64,000 nucleotides of DNA from Tremella fuciformis (Eukaryota; Basidiomycota; Tremellomycetes; Tremellales; Tremellaceae): positions 2,170,001-2,234,000 of the forward strand of contig CP136496.1 in the NCBI GenBank assembly GCA_032768795.1. Direction: 5' to 3'. Shown one piece after another: positions 11,669 to 24,367 of the stretch. Each line of letters starts with the position of its first letter. The stretch's first letter is position 1. The notes under the pieces were generated by a model. The model made no database searches. It was not told the DNA's origin and saw only the letters and a list, made by a program, of their open reading frames with translations. The position numbers were made by a program, and so were the translations under genes.

Positions 11669-13176
11669 TCATGCGTACCCCCACAGGCCCTCCTCGGTCA
11701 GGATGTCCTTCTGCGTGCCCCTCTCCTTGAACTCGCTCTCCCCTACGCCGCCGGGGAAGTCTGGGGATGGTCGGCCCGAGTGGAAGGTAGCGCGCTGGTC
11801 ACGGATGTACGCAGCGGTAGCGGGGGTGAGAGCGATGGCGGGGATGTAAAAGACTGCAGCCGGGCTCTTGCCGTGGTGATGGCTTTCGACGGCGTGGATC
11901 ACGTCGGAATGCCAATACACCTGATCCCCCGGTCTGACTTTCGGCACGCTGACCATCGTCCTGAGGAGCTGGAGATGAGGATGAGTGATATCGTTCATTT
12001 CTTGATTGCGATGCAGCGGCGATCCGGGGAAATTGGTCGTCTCAAAGTCCAGCTCCCAGTTCGAGGGGGCGAGATACTCTTGTCCTTTCAAGTCTGCGTT
12101 GGCGGGCTTGAAGAGGGGCCTCATCATCACATAGGCGCTCATCTCCTTCATGAAGGGGAAGACGCGAAGGGTTCCCTCGTTCGGCCCGGTGTGGGAGAGC
12201 GAGGTCCATCCTTGCAGAGTGCGGAAGAGGCCAGACTATTATGAGCGAGGTCGTTGATGCCTGCGCAGCTGTGTACATACGCTCCCTGGCCCGGGGTACA
12301 AATCGTATGTCGCCAGAGCGCGATCGTCGGCTTCCCAAGCACTGAACTCTTCCCAGCGCCCCTGGAAGATCTTGGAGTAGACCCTGCGGTACGGGACGTC
12401 CTCCCATCGCTCGATGCTACCGCCGTCCATGTGCGGCCCGAGTGCGAACTTGCCATCGCCAGGATTCCGTATGCGAAGGCGATCGACATAACAAACCGGC
12501 GTGGTGAGCGATATCTCTGCGTCGGGGCTCTTTGTGAATAGCGAAAGCAGGGCGGTCTGCGTTTTCATGAACCGCGGATGAGAGCGAGCTTCGAGCTGCG
12601 CCTTTGACCAACTTGTACAATATCGGCTTTTCTCCTTCGTCCATTCATTGACTCACTAAATCTCGTAGACTTGCTTGTCGTCCTCCGGAAATCCTTTGAC
12701 TTGAGGATTGAGCTTGATGTATTCCCGAACATCCTGTAGCCACTTGGACGCTTGCTCCTCGGAGAACACCCCCCTCACGACTACCGTCCCACAGCTCTTG
12801 ATCCTGCCAAGATCGGCTTTGCCACTGACCAATTCGTCGTAGGAAACCTCAGGAATGGTCTATAGTCAGCTGTGCACAAACCCTGTGCTAGAGATACTCA
12901 CATCTTGCTGTCTCGCCTCGATCTCATCTGCCACCACCGCCAATCGCTTGGTCAAGCGGGCCCACGCGTCGATCAGACGTTTTTGATTATGCTCGTCACC
13001 GATAATCGACCGCTTTAGCTCGAGGTATCGTTCGGGCAAGAGGGTCTCCTTCTCCCCGGCCAGTGACGCGAACGAGTTCCCAATCTGCCAATTCAGCTGG
13101 CTACAATCGGCACCGAGGCACCTACGCTGCCCTCTGGTTTCTCAGGCTTGGCCGCCATCGCGTGCATCGTCGCCAT
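11669..13176 (-). CDS. DUF1479 family protein (putative 2OG-Fe(II) oxygenase fold)
   Basis: The family is of unproven function but has a dioxygenase-like jelly-roll with a metal-binding pattern. Exons read: MATMHAMAAKPEKPEG; a helical part with FASLAGEK and LKRSIIGDEHNQKRLIDAW; then SYDELVSGK, GTVVVRGVF and VYEIYWSKAQLEARSHPR; then LGPHMDGGSIERW (H-x-D near 12430) and YWHSDVIHAVE (about 11900), the likely metal His/Asp/His set. The protein ends in GLWGYA. At least five introns, for example 13080-13125, 12848-12900, 12610-12656 and 12240-12285. The length of about 440 residues fits the family. The gene is divergent from the sugar transporter at 13627, so the two may share a promoter. Confidence 0.88.
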
Positions 13177-13626
13177 GCCCCTCTTGGCGCGAAGAAGTGT
13201 TTTTGTATACCGGCGAGTTCTCAGCTGCAATCTAACGATCATCGAGCTTGCGACTGGCTAGCCTCAGTCAGCCATCAACTGGCATAAAGACTTGAAATTC
13301 GGCGCACTCATGACCGAACGAGGTTCGTTGGCTCGGACACCATTATCCGATCGATACGTACGTACTCACATGTTAATAACGGCCAACAGTTTCCGACTTC
13401 GGCGTCATAAACGGCCCTCTGAGTAAACGTCCTGCACCCAATCTTGATGCCCAGTTCCTCTGCCGGGGTCCCGGGGCAGGCGTGCGTCGCCGCGAGAGAA
13501 TGTTCTCAAATAGGGCATCGGCTGTGTGTCGACCGACATTAATCGGCAAGCCAACAAATATAACCAAGACGATTCGAGGACAGTCTACCCGACGCCTGCT
13601 CCACACTCTCATCATCGTACCCCAAC
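13177..13626. promoter_or_regulatory. Divergent promoter region (DUF1479 / sugar transporter)
   Basis: A 450-bp region between two divergent starts. It contains an inverted repeat TCGGA-N8-TCCGA at 13333-13350, i.e. CGG-N10-CCG. That is the layout bound by many Zn2Cys6 dimers, although Gal4 itself prefers N11. This is a candidate regulatory site only. Confidence 0.4.
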
Positions 13627-15484
13627 ATGGTGTCAACCGACACAGCGCTCAATCAACATGTACCGCCGGTGGGCCCCACACCTTACTACGCCACTCCGGA
13701 AGAGAAGAAGAACAGTATAGAGCACGTCGAGACCGTTGCGCACTTGGAGACCAAATATGCCTGTGAGTGGAGGATCGGCGTGGGTTTGCGCTGAGAGAAG
13801 CCCTTGGTCGCTGGGCAGTATGTAAACTGTTCTGGAAGTCGATGATCTTCTGTGCTATTTTGTCCTGGGCAGCAATGGACGACGGCTTCCAGCAGCAGAT
13901 CCCCGGTAACCTGATTCCAATGCAAGCGTTCATCAACCAGATGGCCGATACGACACTGAACGGAGAGCCGATCATCAGCGCTCGAGTCGTATCCTTCTGG
14001 CAAGGTTTTGCCGAGATGGCCAAGATGACAGGGTACGGTGCGGGAGGGTATCTGTCGGACCGCTTCGGGAGGAAGTGAGCCTACTTTTCTCTTCATAAAC
14101 CCTTGCATCCACGGTAGTTTCCGCGAGCCCATTTTGCTGATCTCCAGGGGCACAATGTACATCTCATGTTTCCTCTTGTTGGTTGGGACCATCTTCGAGA
14201 TTGTCTGCCAAAACTGGCGTCAGTGGCTCGGCGCCGCATGTGTCATCCGGTTGGGAGTTGGCCTGACCACGTCTACCTTGGTCATCTACATCTCCGAGAT
14301 CGCCCCCTTCCAGGTCCGAGGGTTCATGGTCGGATCCTACCAGCTGCTCTTGGGGTTCGGACAGCTCATCGCCGCGATCGCCACGCAGCTCGTCACCACC
14401 AAACAGCCGACAAAATGGAGGCCTCTGATCGCGACCGAATTCATTTGGATTGGCCTGCTTTGCGTGCTGATGCCCCTCGTTCCCGAGTCGCACCTCTACT
14501 ACGCTCGCAAGGAGCAGCACGAGAAGGCGAAACACTCCATGGTACGCTTGTATAGTACCGCCCCGGACTATGATGTCGAATACGAGTACAAGGTCATCAC
14601 GCAGGGTATCGAGGCCGAACGCGCGTTCTCGCATATGAAGAAAGACGTCCACTTCCTTGAGATATTCCGGGGCGTCAACTGGAAACGGACCCTCGCTGGG
14701 ACAGCGGGTATCATGACGCAGCCCTTTGCTGGGTCTCCTATCGTCTTTGGCTACTCGACCTACTTTTTCAAAGCAGCCGGCCTCGACATGGATCCTTTCA
14801 TCATCACCATTATCACATTTGTCATTCTCATCTGTGCTATCGCTTGCTCCATGGTAGCTTGTGAATTTGTCGGGCGTCGGCCACTACTCATCGGGTGAGT
14901 GTCCCAATACTCGTATCACGGAAGCTAGGCTCATTGCCAGTGGATGCGTCTCGATGCTTATATTCAACATCATCCTAGCGACCACGGGCTTCTTCACAAG
15001 CCAAGCTTCCGGCAAGCTCGCCCTCGCTTCATTGCTCATATGGGTGTTCTCTTACGGACTCTCGGCGGGTCCGCTCGGCTTCGTCGCTTCTGGCGAGACC
15101 TCGACCCCTCGTCTGCGTGGTATCACAACCGGCTTCAACTTGTTTTGCTATGGCATCGGATTTGTTATTTTCCAGTGGACCATCTCATACATGATCTCGG
15201 CCGATGCCGACAACTGGGGCGTCAAGGCCATCTACGTCTGGGTCGGCCTCTTGATCCCCACCATCATCATTCTTTACTTGTACTATCCCGAGGTGGGCCC
15301 TTTCCTTGGCAGCCACAAGGTCTTTCCTTGCTGACCTGGCTAGACGTACGGTCGGACTTACAACGAGCTCGATGAGCTCTATGAGCGTGGCATTCCGGCT
15401 TGGCGCTTCAAATCTACCCAGACTTTTGCGGAGTCTTCGGGGCAGAAGGGACTGGCATCTCAATCGCACGGCGTTGTTCACTAG
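13627..15484 (+). CDS. MFS sugar transporter (maltose/alpha-glucoside permease type)
   Basis: Plasma-membrane sugar:H+ symporter of the fungal hexose/glucoside family. A soluble N-terminus (about 45 residues with ATPEEKK) precedes twelve predicted membrane segments. Family signatures seen are GYLSDRFGRK (loop 2-3, about 14045-14075), RLGVGLTTSTLVIYISEIAP (about 14250-14310), LMPLVPESHLYYARK (PESP-like, about 14470-14512) and EFVGRRPLLIG (about 14865). The tail after PETYGRTYNELDELYERGIPAWRF is typical of alpha-glucoside permeases. Introns lie near 13762-13795, 14075-14150, 14895-14940 and 15293-15343. The start at 13627 is the first ATG of the frame. It is divergent from the DUF1479 gene. Confidence 0.93.
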
Positions 15485-16148
15485 TCATCCCAGAGCCACC
15501 ACTGCCACGGGACACGCTGCAGATTGAGGGGGCGATAGGGGAAACCAGGAGTGGGAAAGGGGGCTACGAGTTTAAAAGCAGAAGAAACGAGGAGTATGCA
15601 ATGCGTTCTGGTGGTGTCCGACATTGCACAGGTGTGTTATGGTTTTGAACTGGTCGCTATTGCACAGTCCGATGCGGCCGACAAAGCGTCTCGGTGTCCA
15701 GATGTATGCGAAGGATGACTGCAGCATTGGTCAGCTGAGTTTAACGCCCAGCAGCGCCGCTCCAAAAGGCGATTGGGAACCCCCAACACACGCTCTGCCT
15801 GCTGATCCCAACGCCACCACAGTTTCTTGTGCACCGCTAACGCCGGTCTGACGTCTTCACCGAAGTCTTGCCGAGGTCAGACATGGGTCGGCACACTGTT
15901 GCCGATATCGGCGCCTCTTTCCGCCCGCCCGTTAGGCGGTGTTGAGCCATCCAACGTCGATGCCGGGTCCCAAGCGAGGGATTTCAGCAGAGGTGTCGCT
16001 CCTTTCGGTTGAACTGCTAAGAGTTGAGGGCGGGGACACGCGAAGCAGTCACTATAAGAAGCCCCATCCCGGCACTGCACGCTGCGATCTGTCAAAGCCG
16101 TCTCAGAAGCTTTCCCACTTACCAGCCTTTGTCACCGCAACGTCCAAC
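15485..16148. other. Intergenic upstream of dioxygenase A
   Basis: A region of 664 bp with no recognisable gene. A TATA-like ACTATAAGAA lies at 16051-16060, about 90 nt before the dioxygenase ATG. The rest shows nothing I can name. Confidence 0.5.
16053..16058 (+). promoter_or_regulatory. TATA-like element for dioxygenase A
   Basis: TATAAG lies 96 nt before the ATG at 16149, a common position for fungal TATA elements. Confidence 0.4.
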
Positions 16149-17596
16149 ATGAGTCTCAAACGTGGGCTGCTGCGTCAGCTCCCCCTGTTATCCCGAAAAA
16201 GCTTGGGAGTGCGCACGATGGTGACCTTTGCGTCTCAAGAGGACTGGGAGGACCCACGGGGTCCTCTCGGTGTCGATCGGCCCAGTCCTAAACTCCCCCC
16301 GCTCACTGAGAAGAGCCCCCCGTGGCTTCGCGACTTGCATCGCGATGGCGCAAGTCCCTTTGTTCGACCGACGTCGATGGCTGGCTAATGTATACAGTAC
16401 GCACTGGTGAAAGGGGTGATTCCCAAGGAAAAAGCCCTTCAGTATGCAGAGAAAGGCGAAGAGTGGCTCGAGGGTTTCAAGATGGGCTACAAACGAGACG
16501 ACCCAACGACATGGACCCCGACGAGCATACCGAGGCACAGATACGGCGGCCTCTTCGACCAGTTAGCTGAAGGCCATTGTTGCTCCACACCCCGGCTAAG
16601 GAATAGTTTCTCCTTTGCCCATTCGCAGTTCGTCTGGGATTGCAAGTCTGAGCCCAAAGTTCGCGAAATCTTCGCTACGATTTGGGGGACAGACAGACTC
16701 ACCGTGTCCTTTGGTGCGCACACTGAGCTGTGGCACACGCGTGCGTGATTGACTGACGGGTAGACGGAGGTACCTTGGCGGTCCCGATGCCTGCAGAGGA
16801 GGATCACGGCAAGCTGCCATGGCCGCATGTAGGTATCGACGCCTTCCGGCTGGAGATCGGATACTCATGACAGTCGGACCAGAGTGCCTATCGCCCTTGG
16901 CCCCATTGCATTCAAGGTTTGCTCAACCTCGTCGGTGTCGGTGTGTTATGTCCTGGGTGGCCCTGATCCTTCTAGCTGCCCAACGGACCTGAAGATGGAG
17001 GATTGACCGTCATGCGCGGCACGGCTCCCTTGTTTGAGCAGTACTTCAAAGCGCACCCAGCTGTCAGTACTTCAGTCACTATCTACACACAAAGCGCCTG
17101 ACTTCTCAACAGCCTGAAGGTGGTTGGATAAAGCGTGACTTGTTCGACTGGACCGACGAAACCCTCCAATGGTTCAAGGATCGAGGTTGCGAATGGGTCA
17201 AGCCGAGCATGGATCCGGGAGACTTCATCGTATGGGACTCGAGGGCCGCTCATTACGGCGCGGCACCCATCGGTAACAACAAAAGGATGGCCGTGTGTGA
17301 GTTCGACACCGTGTACCCGTCTACGGGCCAAGCTGAGATGACGAGATGCATGTTACAAGCCGGAGGAGTTCATGTCCGAGTTGCAGAGAGAGCGCAAGGT
17401 GGAAGCGTTTAATCGCGGCTACATGACCGTCAGCAGTCTGTCGGGTGTCTGAGGCTGGCTCACACCGCAGTCTCATGATCCCACGGACTTCGTGTTGAAG
17501 GACAATCAAGACGCTCCGTGGAATCTTCTGCACCCGTTCGGCAAGCCGATCATCTCAAAAGAGACACAGCAAGCTGTCGGCCTTCTCCCTTACTGA
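16149..17596 (+). CDS. Phytanoyl-CoA dioxygenase (PhyH)-like 2OG-Fe(II) oxygenase, paralog A
   Basis: Non-haem iron, 2-oxoglutarate-dependent oxygenase family; substrate unknown. The first 25 residues (MSLKRGLLRQLPLLSRKS...) are basic, hydroxylated and free of acidic residues, so a mitochondrial presequence is possible. Landmarks: GVIPKEKALQYAEKGEEWLE; QFVWDCKSEPKVREIFATIW; the metal pair PWPH/SDQS joined across an intron (H-x-D, about 16826-16890); NGPEDGGL; and distal GDFIVWDSRAAHYG (second His and 2OG-binding Arg). The last exon ends GLLPY. Introns are very short (39-60 nt). The first intron (16350-16398) appears to be GC-AG: splicing at GGC|GCAAGT restores HRDG|YALVKG, exactly as in paralog B. 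All other introns are GT-AG. It shares most intron positions with paralog B at 45541-51554. Confidence 0.85.
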
Positions 17597-17934
17597 GTAT
17601 CCGGCACCGAACAATGGTTCCCGATCAGGCTATCCTGGTGGTGTAAGCGATGCATCAAGTGTCTCCCTCCGAGGCTTTCGGCAAGCTCACTGGTTGCGAC
17701 TGGTACAAGTGTGAGGGGGACCCCGGATCGATTGGAGTCACAATTCACAACACCTGCACGCCTGTCCCTGACGTCGCATGATTACGACGAGGTGCATTGT
17801 TTGTCTGAACGGGAAGTGCCTTGACTTGGGATGGCCCGACCTGAAGGCCACACCCTCACACGTTGAACCCATTTGCCCCGTCGTGCCATATCTCGAGCCT
17901 TATGGTCAGTGCTTGCACTTGCAAGACCACACAC

Positions 17935-20311
17935 TCACAAATATCGGTCAAAATCGAACGCCCCCTGGAAGTCAAATCCACCAAAGTCGGTAGCCACGAC
18001 GTTCCGAGATAACGTTTGGTCGGAGAAGTTGGAAGACTGGAACGTTGCAGGCAGGCGCGTGACAGAGAGAACACGCTCGATTATATCGGCGTAGGAGGTA
18101 GATTCCTTTCAGTCAGTGAACATCTACATATCTTCACACGTGAACTGACCCGTCTCACCGACTTGAGCTGTCGCATCCATTGAATTGCGCTGGTCAACTC
18201 CGTGCGCCAAGGCAACGCGGATAGGTGGTCGGGTTCGGACACGACCGAGAGAAGGATTGTAAGGGCCGCTTGAAAGGCGAAGTATAGGGCGTACCACTCG
18301 TAGCCTCGATGTCGATCGGCATATGTGGCTGTGAAGCTGATGATGTCATGCAGATTGTCAAGCGCGAGTTGGCGGCAGGTTCTACGCTTCTGTTAGAGGC
18401 CGACGCTCATATGGGAGAGAGTGAACGCTTACTCGACGACATCCCGCACAGCCACGTCTTCCTTCTGTGCGGTCTGACCAGACGCCCACGCGGCCGCCAA
18501 GAGGACTGGGCGATACAGCACCGCTTGGCAATCTCTGGAACGCCAGGTCTGGATAGCGCGAGCCATCTTGAACGGCCCTTCTGCCGATGCCTGCATGTAT
18601 GGTGGGAACGCAAGCAGGTCCTCGCGGAATTTGTCGCCGCACCATTTGATCTGCTCCACGGTCGGCGATGGCTCGGACTGCGAGAGGCGCTCCTGGAAGC
18701 CAAACAATCTCTTTGCCAGTCGCGCCTGAATAATCAAGGCCGTATACAGAGTGACGTGCGCAACCTCAGAGGGGGAAACATCGTCTGATACGGTCAGATC
18801 ATCATCGGGGATGTTGAGAGGCGGATGGGACGCAAAGGCGATGGTGCTGAGACAGGAAGGCCGGCCGAAGGTGTTGCAGTACCCCACTTCGAGCGTGACC
18901 AGGCTCCACCAAACTCGACATCGGATCTCCCTGTCCAGCGGCGACAAGCCTTCACTACCGATCGACGTGTGGGCGCCCATCGCCATGGCCATCCGGATTG
19001 CTAAGCCGAACCACACGTATGCGGTATTGGGTTTGTTGCGCTTTTGTTCGTAGAGCGCCATCACCGCGAGACCTTGTACCATGGTGATTGATCCCTCTCC
19101 AAGCAGATTCTGCTGCAAGATGCCCCTTGCGATCTCGTAATATTGGAACCCATCCTCACCTTCGCCGTCCCCATTGAGGAGGTCGAAGGCACCCAGCGCG
19201 AAGATCATGTTTATGAGGACTCGAGTTCCCGCGTTGTTCCCCAGAGGTATGGCACCGGCAATCTGGGCGCGTACGGTCGGTTCGTGTACCAGCGGAGTGA
19301 GTGTATCTGTAATCAGTGCCGGTCCGGCCTTTACCTCTTACGCACGAAAGTATGTGAAGTACGAGTCCACAAAGGGCTTTGTGACCGCTGCAGGCGGAAG
19401 TCGGCGCGAGGACAGAGCAGTGACACTCGGGGGAGATAGGGAGTTATGATCGGACTCGGAAGTCTTCATCAGATAGTCGAGACTGTGGAGAGAGCTGGTA
19501 GGATTGAAGGTGGAGAACACGTCTTCACCCGCAAGCCGCCGGATGACATGCAGCAATGTCGCACCAGAGGACATACCGATGTAGCCCCCGGCACCACTGT
19601 GCTCATGGTAGCTCATCGATGTTATTGCACCCATGCCATCCAGCTGGCCGGGCGACTGCGCCGAGAGCTCATCTTGGGGAGAGTGTTTCTCTTGCCACTC
19701 CAGGACGGCTGCGGACCGGCCAGGAGGTACGAACGATGTGACCAAGGCCAGTGAGCGGGGCGATGGTGGCCGGGTAGGAGGGTAGTTCGCCTGATTCGCC
19801 GTTCGAGTGGTGTCTGCGCGAGTTGAGATGGCGTTGGGTGCGGTTTCACTGACACGAGGCCGTCCTTGCAAAGCACTAAGACCAAATGCTTCCAGTGCTG
19901 CTTGAATCCCTACCTCCTTGACCCGCTCCAAGACTTCGCGCAGCGGGGCCTGCGGGCAGAGGACTCCCCAGAGTTGTTGGACTGTGGCCATCCTGTGGAT
20001 CAGACGGCCTCCCATTGATCGATCATGAAGGCGCCAACTGGCTCTCCAACTCGGACATGCGCTCCCTTGTCAGCCGACTTCTGACTTGCAAGTCGCTGCT
20101 AATGCATTCGCGCCCTCTTTTACAGCAGCGGCCACATGGGCGGTGTCCGTCACACGCCAGTTTGTGCAGGCCTACATCATTGTCAGCAAGCGATTCAGAG
20201 GCCCGCGGAGGGGTGCGCGGGACGCGGAAACGCACGACAGGCTTCACAGGCGACGAGCGTGCGGCGTTTCCGGGGCGTATGCTCGCTCTCCGAGCCACTA
20301 TCACCAGTCAT
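17935..20311 (-). CDS. Zn2Cys6 fungal transcription factor
   Basis: Nuclear regulator. The zinc cluster is CEACRLHKLACDGHRPC plus GRCCKRGREC, split by an intron after CEACR (about 20170-20245) and preceded by a basic stretch PRKRRTLV. The Fungal_trans middle domain is clear: MVQGLAVMALYEQKRNKPN, WFGLAIRMAMAMGAH and CRVWWSLVTLEVGYCNTFGRPSCLS (about 18850-19100). The C-terminus is Phe/Asp-rich (FGGFDFQGAFDFDRYL), plausible as an activation tail. Several introns are needed. The ATG at 20311 starts MTGDSGSESEHTPRK. It lies between dioxygenase A and a sugar transporter and could control either; that is inference from position only. Confidence 0.88.
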
Positions 20312-20700
20312 CCTAGAAGTCGAGCTCATAGTGGTTTTCAGAGCGAAGTGAAGCGGTTATTTGAGCCGCATGTGAGGTTGCGACAGCTACCGGCTGAACT
20401 GATAATTCGCACCATCGCACTTGAGCATCTCATCAGCCAGGAGTCGTCTAGCCATAGCTAACGACCTATTTCGAGGAGGGGGATTGTCTGTCGAGGTGGA
20501 AGATCAAATAAGTAAACGCTGTGGAGAGCAGTCAAGTGTGAGCCTCAAGTCTGCCTTCATACATCTGACAATCTTCTCGTTTGAACAATCTGTCCAACAA
20601 TTCAGCTACTGTATTTCGCCCCCAACGACCACAGATAGAGTCTGGGGAGATCCCGCCAATCTCACCCACGCTCATCTCCCTCTCCCTCTGAGGTCGACGC
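20312..20700. other. Intergenic: promoter of regulator / 3' end of transporter
   Basis: 390 bp upstream of the minus-strand regulator and beyond the transporter stop. Nothing specific was recognised. Confidence 0.45.
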
Positions 20701-22841
20701 TCACAGCTTCATCCCGCTCTGATCATTGTGTACTGAGCCTACTTCCGCCGCGTCCCCTTCGGCATTCTCCCGGGCGTGCATGTGGGCGATGGCAGCGCTG
20801 CGGCCGCCAGCTCGGCCAATGTCGAAGATGTAGCCAATTTCCTCTGACCCGTCAGCCGCATGACCAAAAGAGAGACACCGAACGGCTACTGACCGATCGT
20901 GAGGTTCTTCGTCTCTGGGAAGTAGAACCAGATGATGATGACCATGCCTGTGAGGATGGCGACATATACTCCATAGCTGTGTGTCAGCTTTACGGACACA
21001 AATCACGGCAACGACACGGTGGGAAGCGGATGGTGATGAGCAAAACGTGGATGACAAGAAAGACTCACTACTTCCAGTGGATCGCGCCGAGGGCAATGGG
21101 ATTGACCCAGTTGTTGGCCGACACAGCGATCGTCTGAACAGCGATGAAAATCGCCTGTCCCTTGACGCGGAGATTGAAAGGGAGAATTTCGACAGGGTAC
21201 ATGGACGCGAGTGGGGTCCACGCAATATCGTAGAACCCGAAGTAGATCCAAACATCAGCCGCGGACACCGCAACGACTGCCCAGCTGTGCTCACGAAGAG
21301 GAAGGGGATGGTTGCAATGCCCACGCTGGCCTTGGCGGTGTTGGCAAACGTCGCAGAGAGCGCCATCACAACGACATAAGAGCCCAGCATGCCTATGGTG
21401 GAGATGAGCCACAAGGGGCGTCGACCGATACGCTCGACCAGCAGAGCAGCGCCCACCGAAAGGATCACGGAAGCGTCAGCCGCACCCTCGTGCGTGCCAT
21501 ATGGGATGAGCTTACGGTTCCAAATCTGCAGCCCGACATTGATGCCTGAAGTCTGCTGGGGCTCGGTAATACCAACCGAGTTCAAGATTGGCGAGAGGTA
21601 GCTGACCATGAGCAAAGTCTACTCGGATCGCGTGGGGGTGAGAACATACTAAGAGATGATACCGTTGCCCACCCAGTTGGTACCCACCGCGACGACGCAC
21701 AGTACAAAGAGACGTCGTCGATTGCCCGGGGTCCTGAAGTAGTCAAAGTAGCTGGTCTGAGAAGCTGCGGCCTCTTCGGCGAGGGCGCGCTCGATCTCCT
21801 TGCACTCGAGCTCGACGAGCGGGTCGTTCGTGTCCCCGTTGGCGTGGTATTTCGCCAATTGGGCACGCGCAGCATCTTGTCGACCATGTTTCCAAAGCCA
21901 CTGAACCGTCAGAACACGTATACTCCACAGTCCTAGAAGACAACTTACACGAGGCGATTCGGGGATGGGTCCCATGCCAGGGGTGAGAAGTGTGAAGAAC
22001 AGACACATGACGGGGCCCACGAGCTGAAGGAAGCAGGGAATACGCCAGGACCGCTCGCCGTGGATGTAGCGGCAGCCGACTGGTCATCAGCGTTCAGTTC
22101 CGCTGTAAGTGAGGAGGCCGGAACGTACGAGTCACCACAGCAGACGTGACGGAGGCAGTGTAGTATACCGACGTGTACATGCTTCCGACTTGCGCTCGAT
22201 ATCGCGGATGTGCGATCTCTTGGCAGAGCGTCGGCCCGACAGTCAATGTAGCAGCTGTGCCCCAGCCCATGATGGCTCGACCGGCAATGTACTGTCCGAG
22301 CGAGTGGGCGGAAGCGTTGACGACAGCCCCGGCGATGACGAAGCAGCATCCGTACCATACGACCACGCGTCGACCGAGGCGGTTACCGATGAATTCTGCG
22401 ACGAGTGCGGAGCTACTCGTCAGTGGAAGCTTTTCCGCAGTGGCTTGGACCTGTGGTAGGGCAGATACTGACGGTGGTGACGGCAGGAACAGGGCAGCGT
22501 TCATGAGGCCGAGAGTACTGTCCGATGGATGGAAGTAGTCCTCCCACTGCGGAATCGTCTGCAGACCGTTGAAGAGGGAACCGTCGTCTGACCATCAGAA
22601 ACCTCCCCAGTGAGAAACGCCGCACCCACACCCATTCATGAAGAACGTCAACCAGAGTCCAGCGCAGTAGTACACGTTCTTGCGCAGACCTGCCGGTCAG
22701 ACAACGCCTCACACATCGCCCGCGGCCAGACTGTCGCTGTGATGACTCACCTGGGTCTTTCCACCAGGACGGATGCGTATTGTTGCGCACGTCAAAGAAG
22801 CGTATGCCGCCATCGGTGGGCATGAAACCGCCACCTGCCAT
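20701..22841 (-). CDS. MFS sugar transporter (lactose/hexose permease-like)
   Basis: Plasma-membrane sugar transporter of about 560 residues with many introns (near 22690-22760, 22555-22600, 22415-22480, 22080-22130, 21900-21950, 21610-21650, 21000-21068, 20845-20892). Signatures: EFIGNRLGRRVVVW (loop 2-3, about 22390), GRAIMGWGTAATLTVGPTLCQEIAHPRYRAQ, GMGPIPESPRWLWKHGR (PESPR, split by an intron), LLVERIGRRPLWLIS (about 21440), FYDIAWTPLASMYPVEI and WFYFPETKNLTIGEEIGYIFD. The ATG at 22841 gives MAGGGFMPTDGG; upstream codons in the frame are not ATG. It is downstream of, and on the same strand as, the regulator gene's promoter region. Confidence 0.92.
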
Positions 22842-24367
22842 CGTGTTCGAGCAGTCAGAAAGGGTCAACAGTCAACAACTGAGTGTCGTCGGAAAGTGTA
22901 CGACGCCGACGATGACATATATCCCCGGAGGCGTCGAGTTGAGAGCAGCTGAAGGTGGTCTAAGCATGTGAGAACGCCCGTATTGTCTGCTCGTTTGCCT
23001 CGCGAATCGCCAACGTCGCATGATGCAGAGCCATCACTGTCCTTGTGTCTGGGGCCGCCGAACGCTCTTTAGCTCCAGGGCACATGGGTCCGTAGCCGCG
23101 GGGTCCGGTGTCAGCAGCGAGGCCCCGGTCAGATCAGAACATTACTCCATCATTGGCCCGTGGCCCCAAACTCACTCGGATGCTTCGGTTGTCTATGACG
23201 CAGGCGGGGCACAGTGTTTGCGCGCACGGGCCCTCGCGACATCGCCAAACTCGCAACGTTTGTTGGTGAAGAGGCGGAGGGAGATCATCCGGGGACGCCG
23301 TATAAAAGGCTGGCCCCACATTTAGCCGACTCCTCCGTCTTTGCCCCGGACTTCGTTTCGATCGCACCCGTTCGGCTCGCAGGGTTCGGCATGCCATGAC
23401 GTCGGAGGAGGCGCTAAATCCGAGAACGCCTTGCCGTCGGCGGCGCGGCTGAGCCGCCGGAAAAGACCGACTGTTCGCGTGGACGGACAAACCTATAACC
23501 TTGTTGAAGACTCCTTGTTTCGAAAGGCAGTTAGTGCGTCCAGCTTGTGTGTTTGCGAGAAGGGCGGGAACTGCGGTACGTCGGGCAGATCGCCAAGAAT
23601 GCGAGCCGGTCTAGCCGATATAGATTGGCCGAAGGAATGTTCAACCGATGTTCTCGTCTATTTCTGATCCCCCTCTCGACGCGGCCGACCCGGCTGGACA
23701 TGGCAGGTGATGGCAGTCGCCTGCTGCACGAGCAGCTGTATAACCAAGCCCCGAGACGGATCGCAACAGTACGGTCGATGTCTTTCGGATGCGGCCTCTC
23801 CATCATCTGCTTTTACGCGCTCGGCAGCACGAAAAGATCAAGTAACATGTGCGCCAAGCCGGCGCTCCTGGTAGACTTGCAACGATGACGACATCTGAAT
23901 GGCTGGGTCAAGCCTGCGCGGCGCTCATGGCATACTGCCCGACAAGGTTCTGCAAACGTCTAAACAGATCTATGCAAGTTGCCCTCTGCACGCGTGCTCC
24001 CCGCTTGGCGCTTCGCCTAAGGTACGACAGATCCTGATGAGGGGGACAGACAGTAAGGTGCACAGAAGCGAAAGTGACAGGAGATGAATCAAGACTGAAG
24101 AACAGAGTCTCGTTCTGAGCCAAAGGCCCATTGAAACCTTTGCTGAGTTCCGCGACGCGGTACCCAGATCGTATGAGCATACATGTTGAAGCGATAGCTA
24201 TCACTAAACACCAGTCAGCGACTAGGATCCACTCCAGCTTGCTTGCCCCTCCGTCCTGCAAGGCTACCTCCAGTAGTTCAAACACGCGTCAACAGATGAT
24301 CCACCGTCAACCCCTTGACCACGAACGCGTGCATAGTACGGGACAGCAGGACAGCGGAGTCGGACAG
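22842..24367. other. Gene-poor region, nothing firmly recognised
   Basis: About 1.5 kb without a supported gene. It holds a TATA-like TATAAAAGG at about 23300 with no convincing gene after it, and a GC-rich inverted repeat (CGGCGGC / GCCGCCG) at 23438-23459. Short frames show no family motif and poor codon character. Confidence 0.5.

Noticed and set aside
15485..16148. Possible small gene upstream of dioxygenase A
   Set aside because: Frames of 60-80 codons without motif; the stretch reads as promoter.
18309..18788. Plus-strand frame of about 159 codons
   Set aside because: Lies opposite the middle domain of the Zn2Cys6 regulator and has no independent support.
23020..23667. Frames after a TATAAAAGG near 23300 as a possible gene
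   Set aside because: No homology, no plausible exon structure and irregular composition; left as intergenic.
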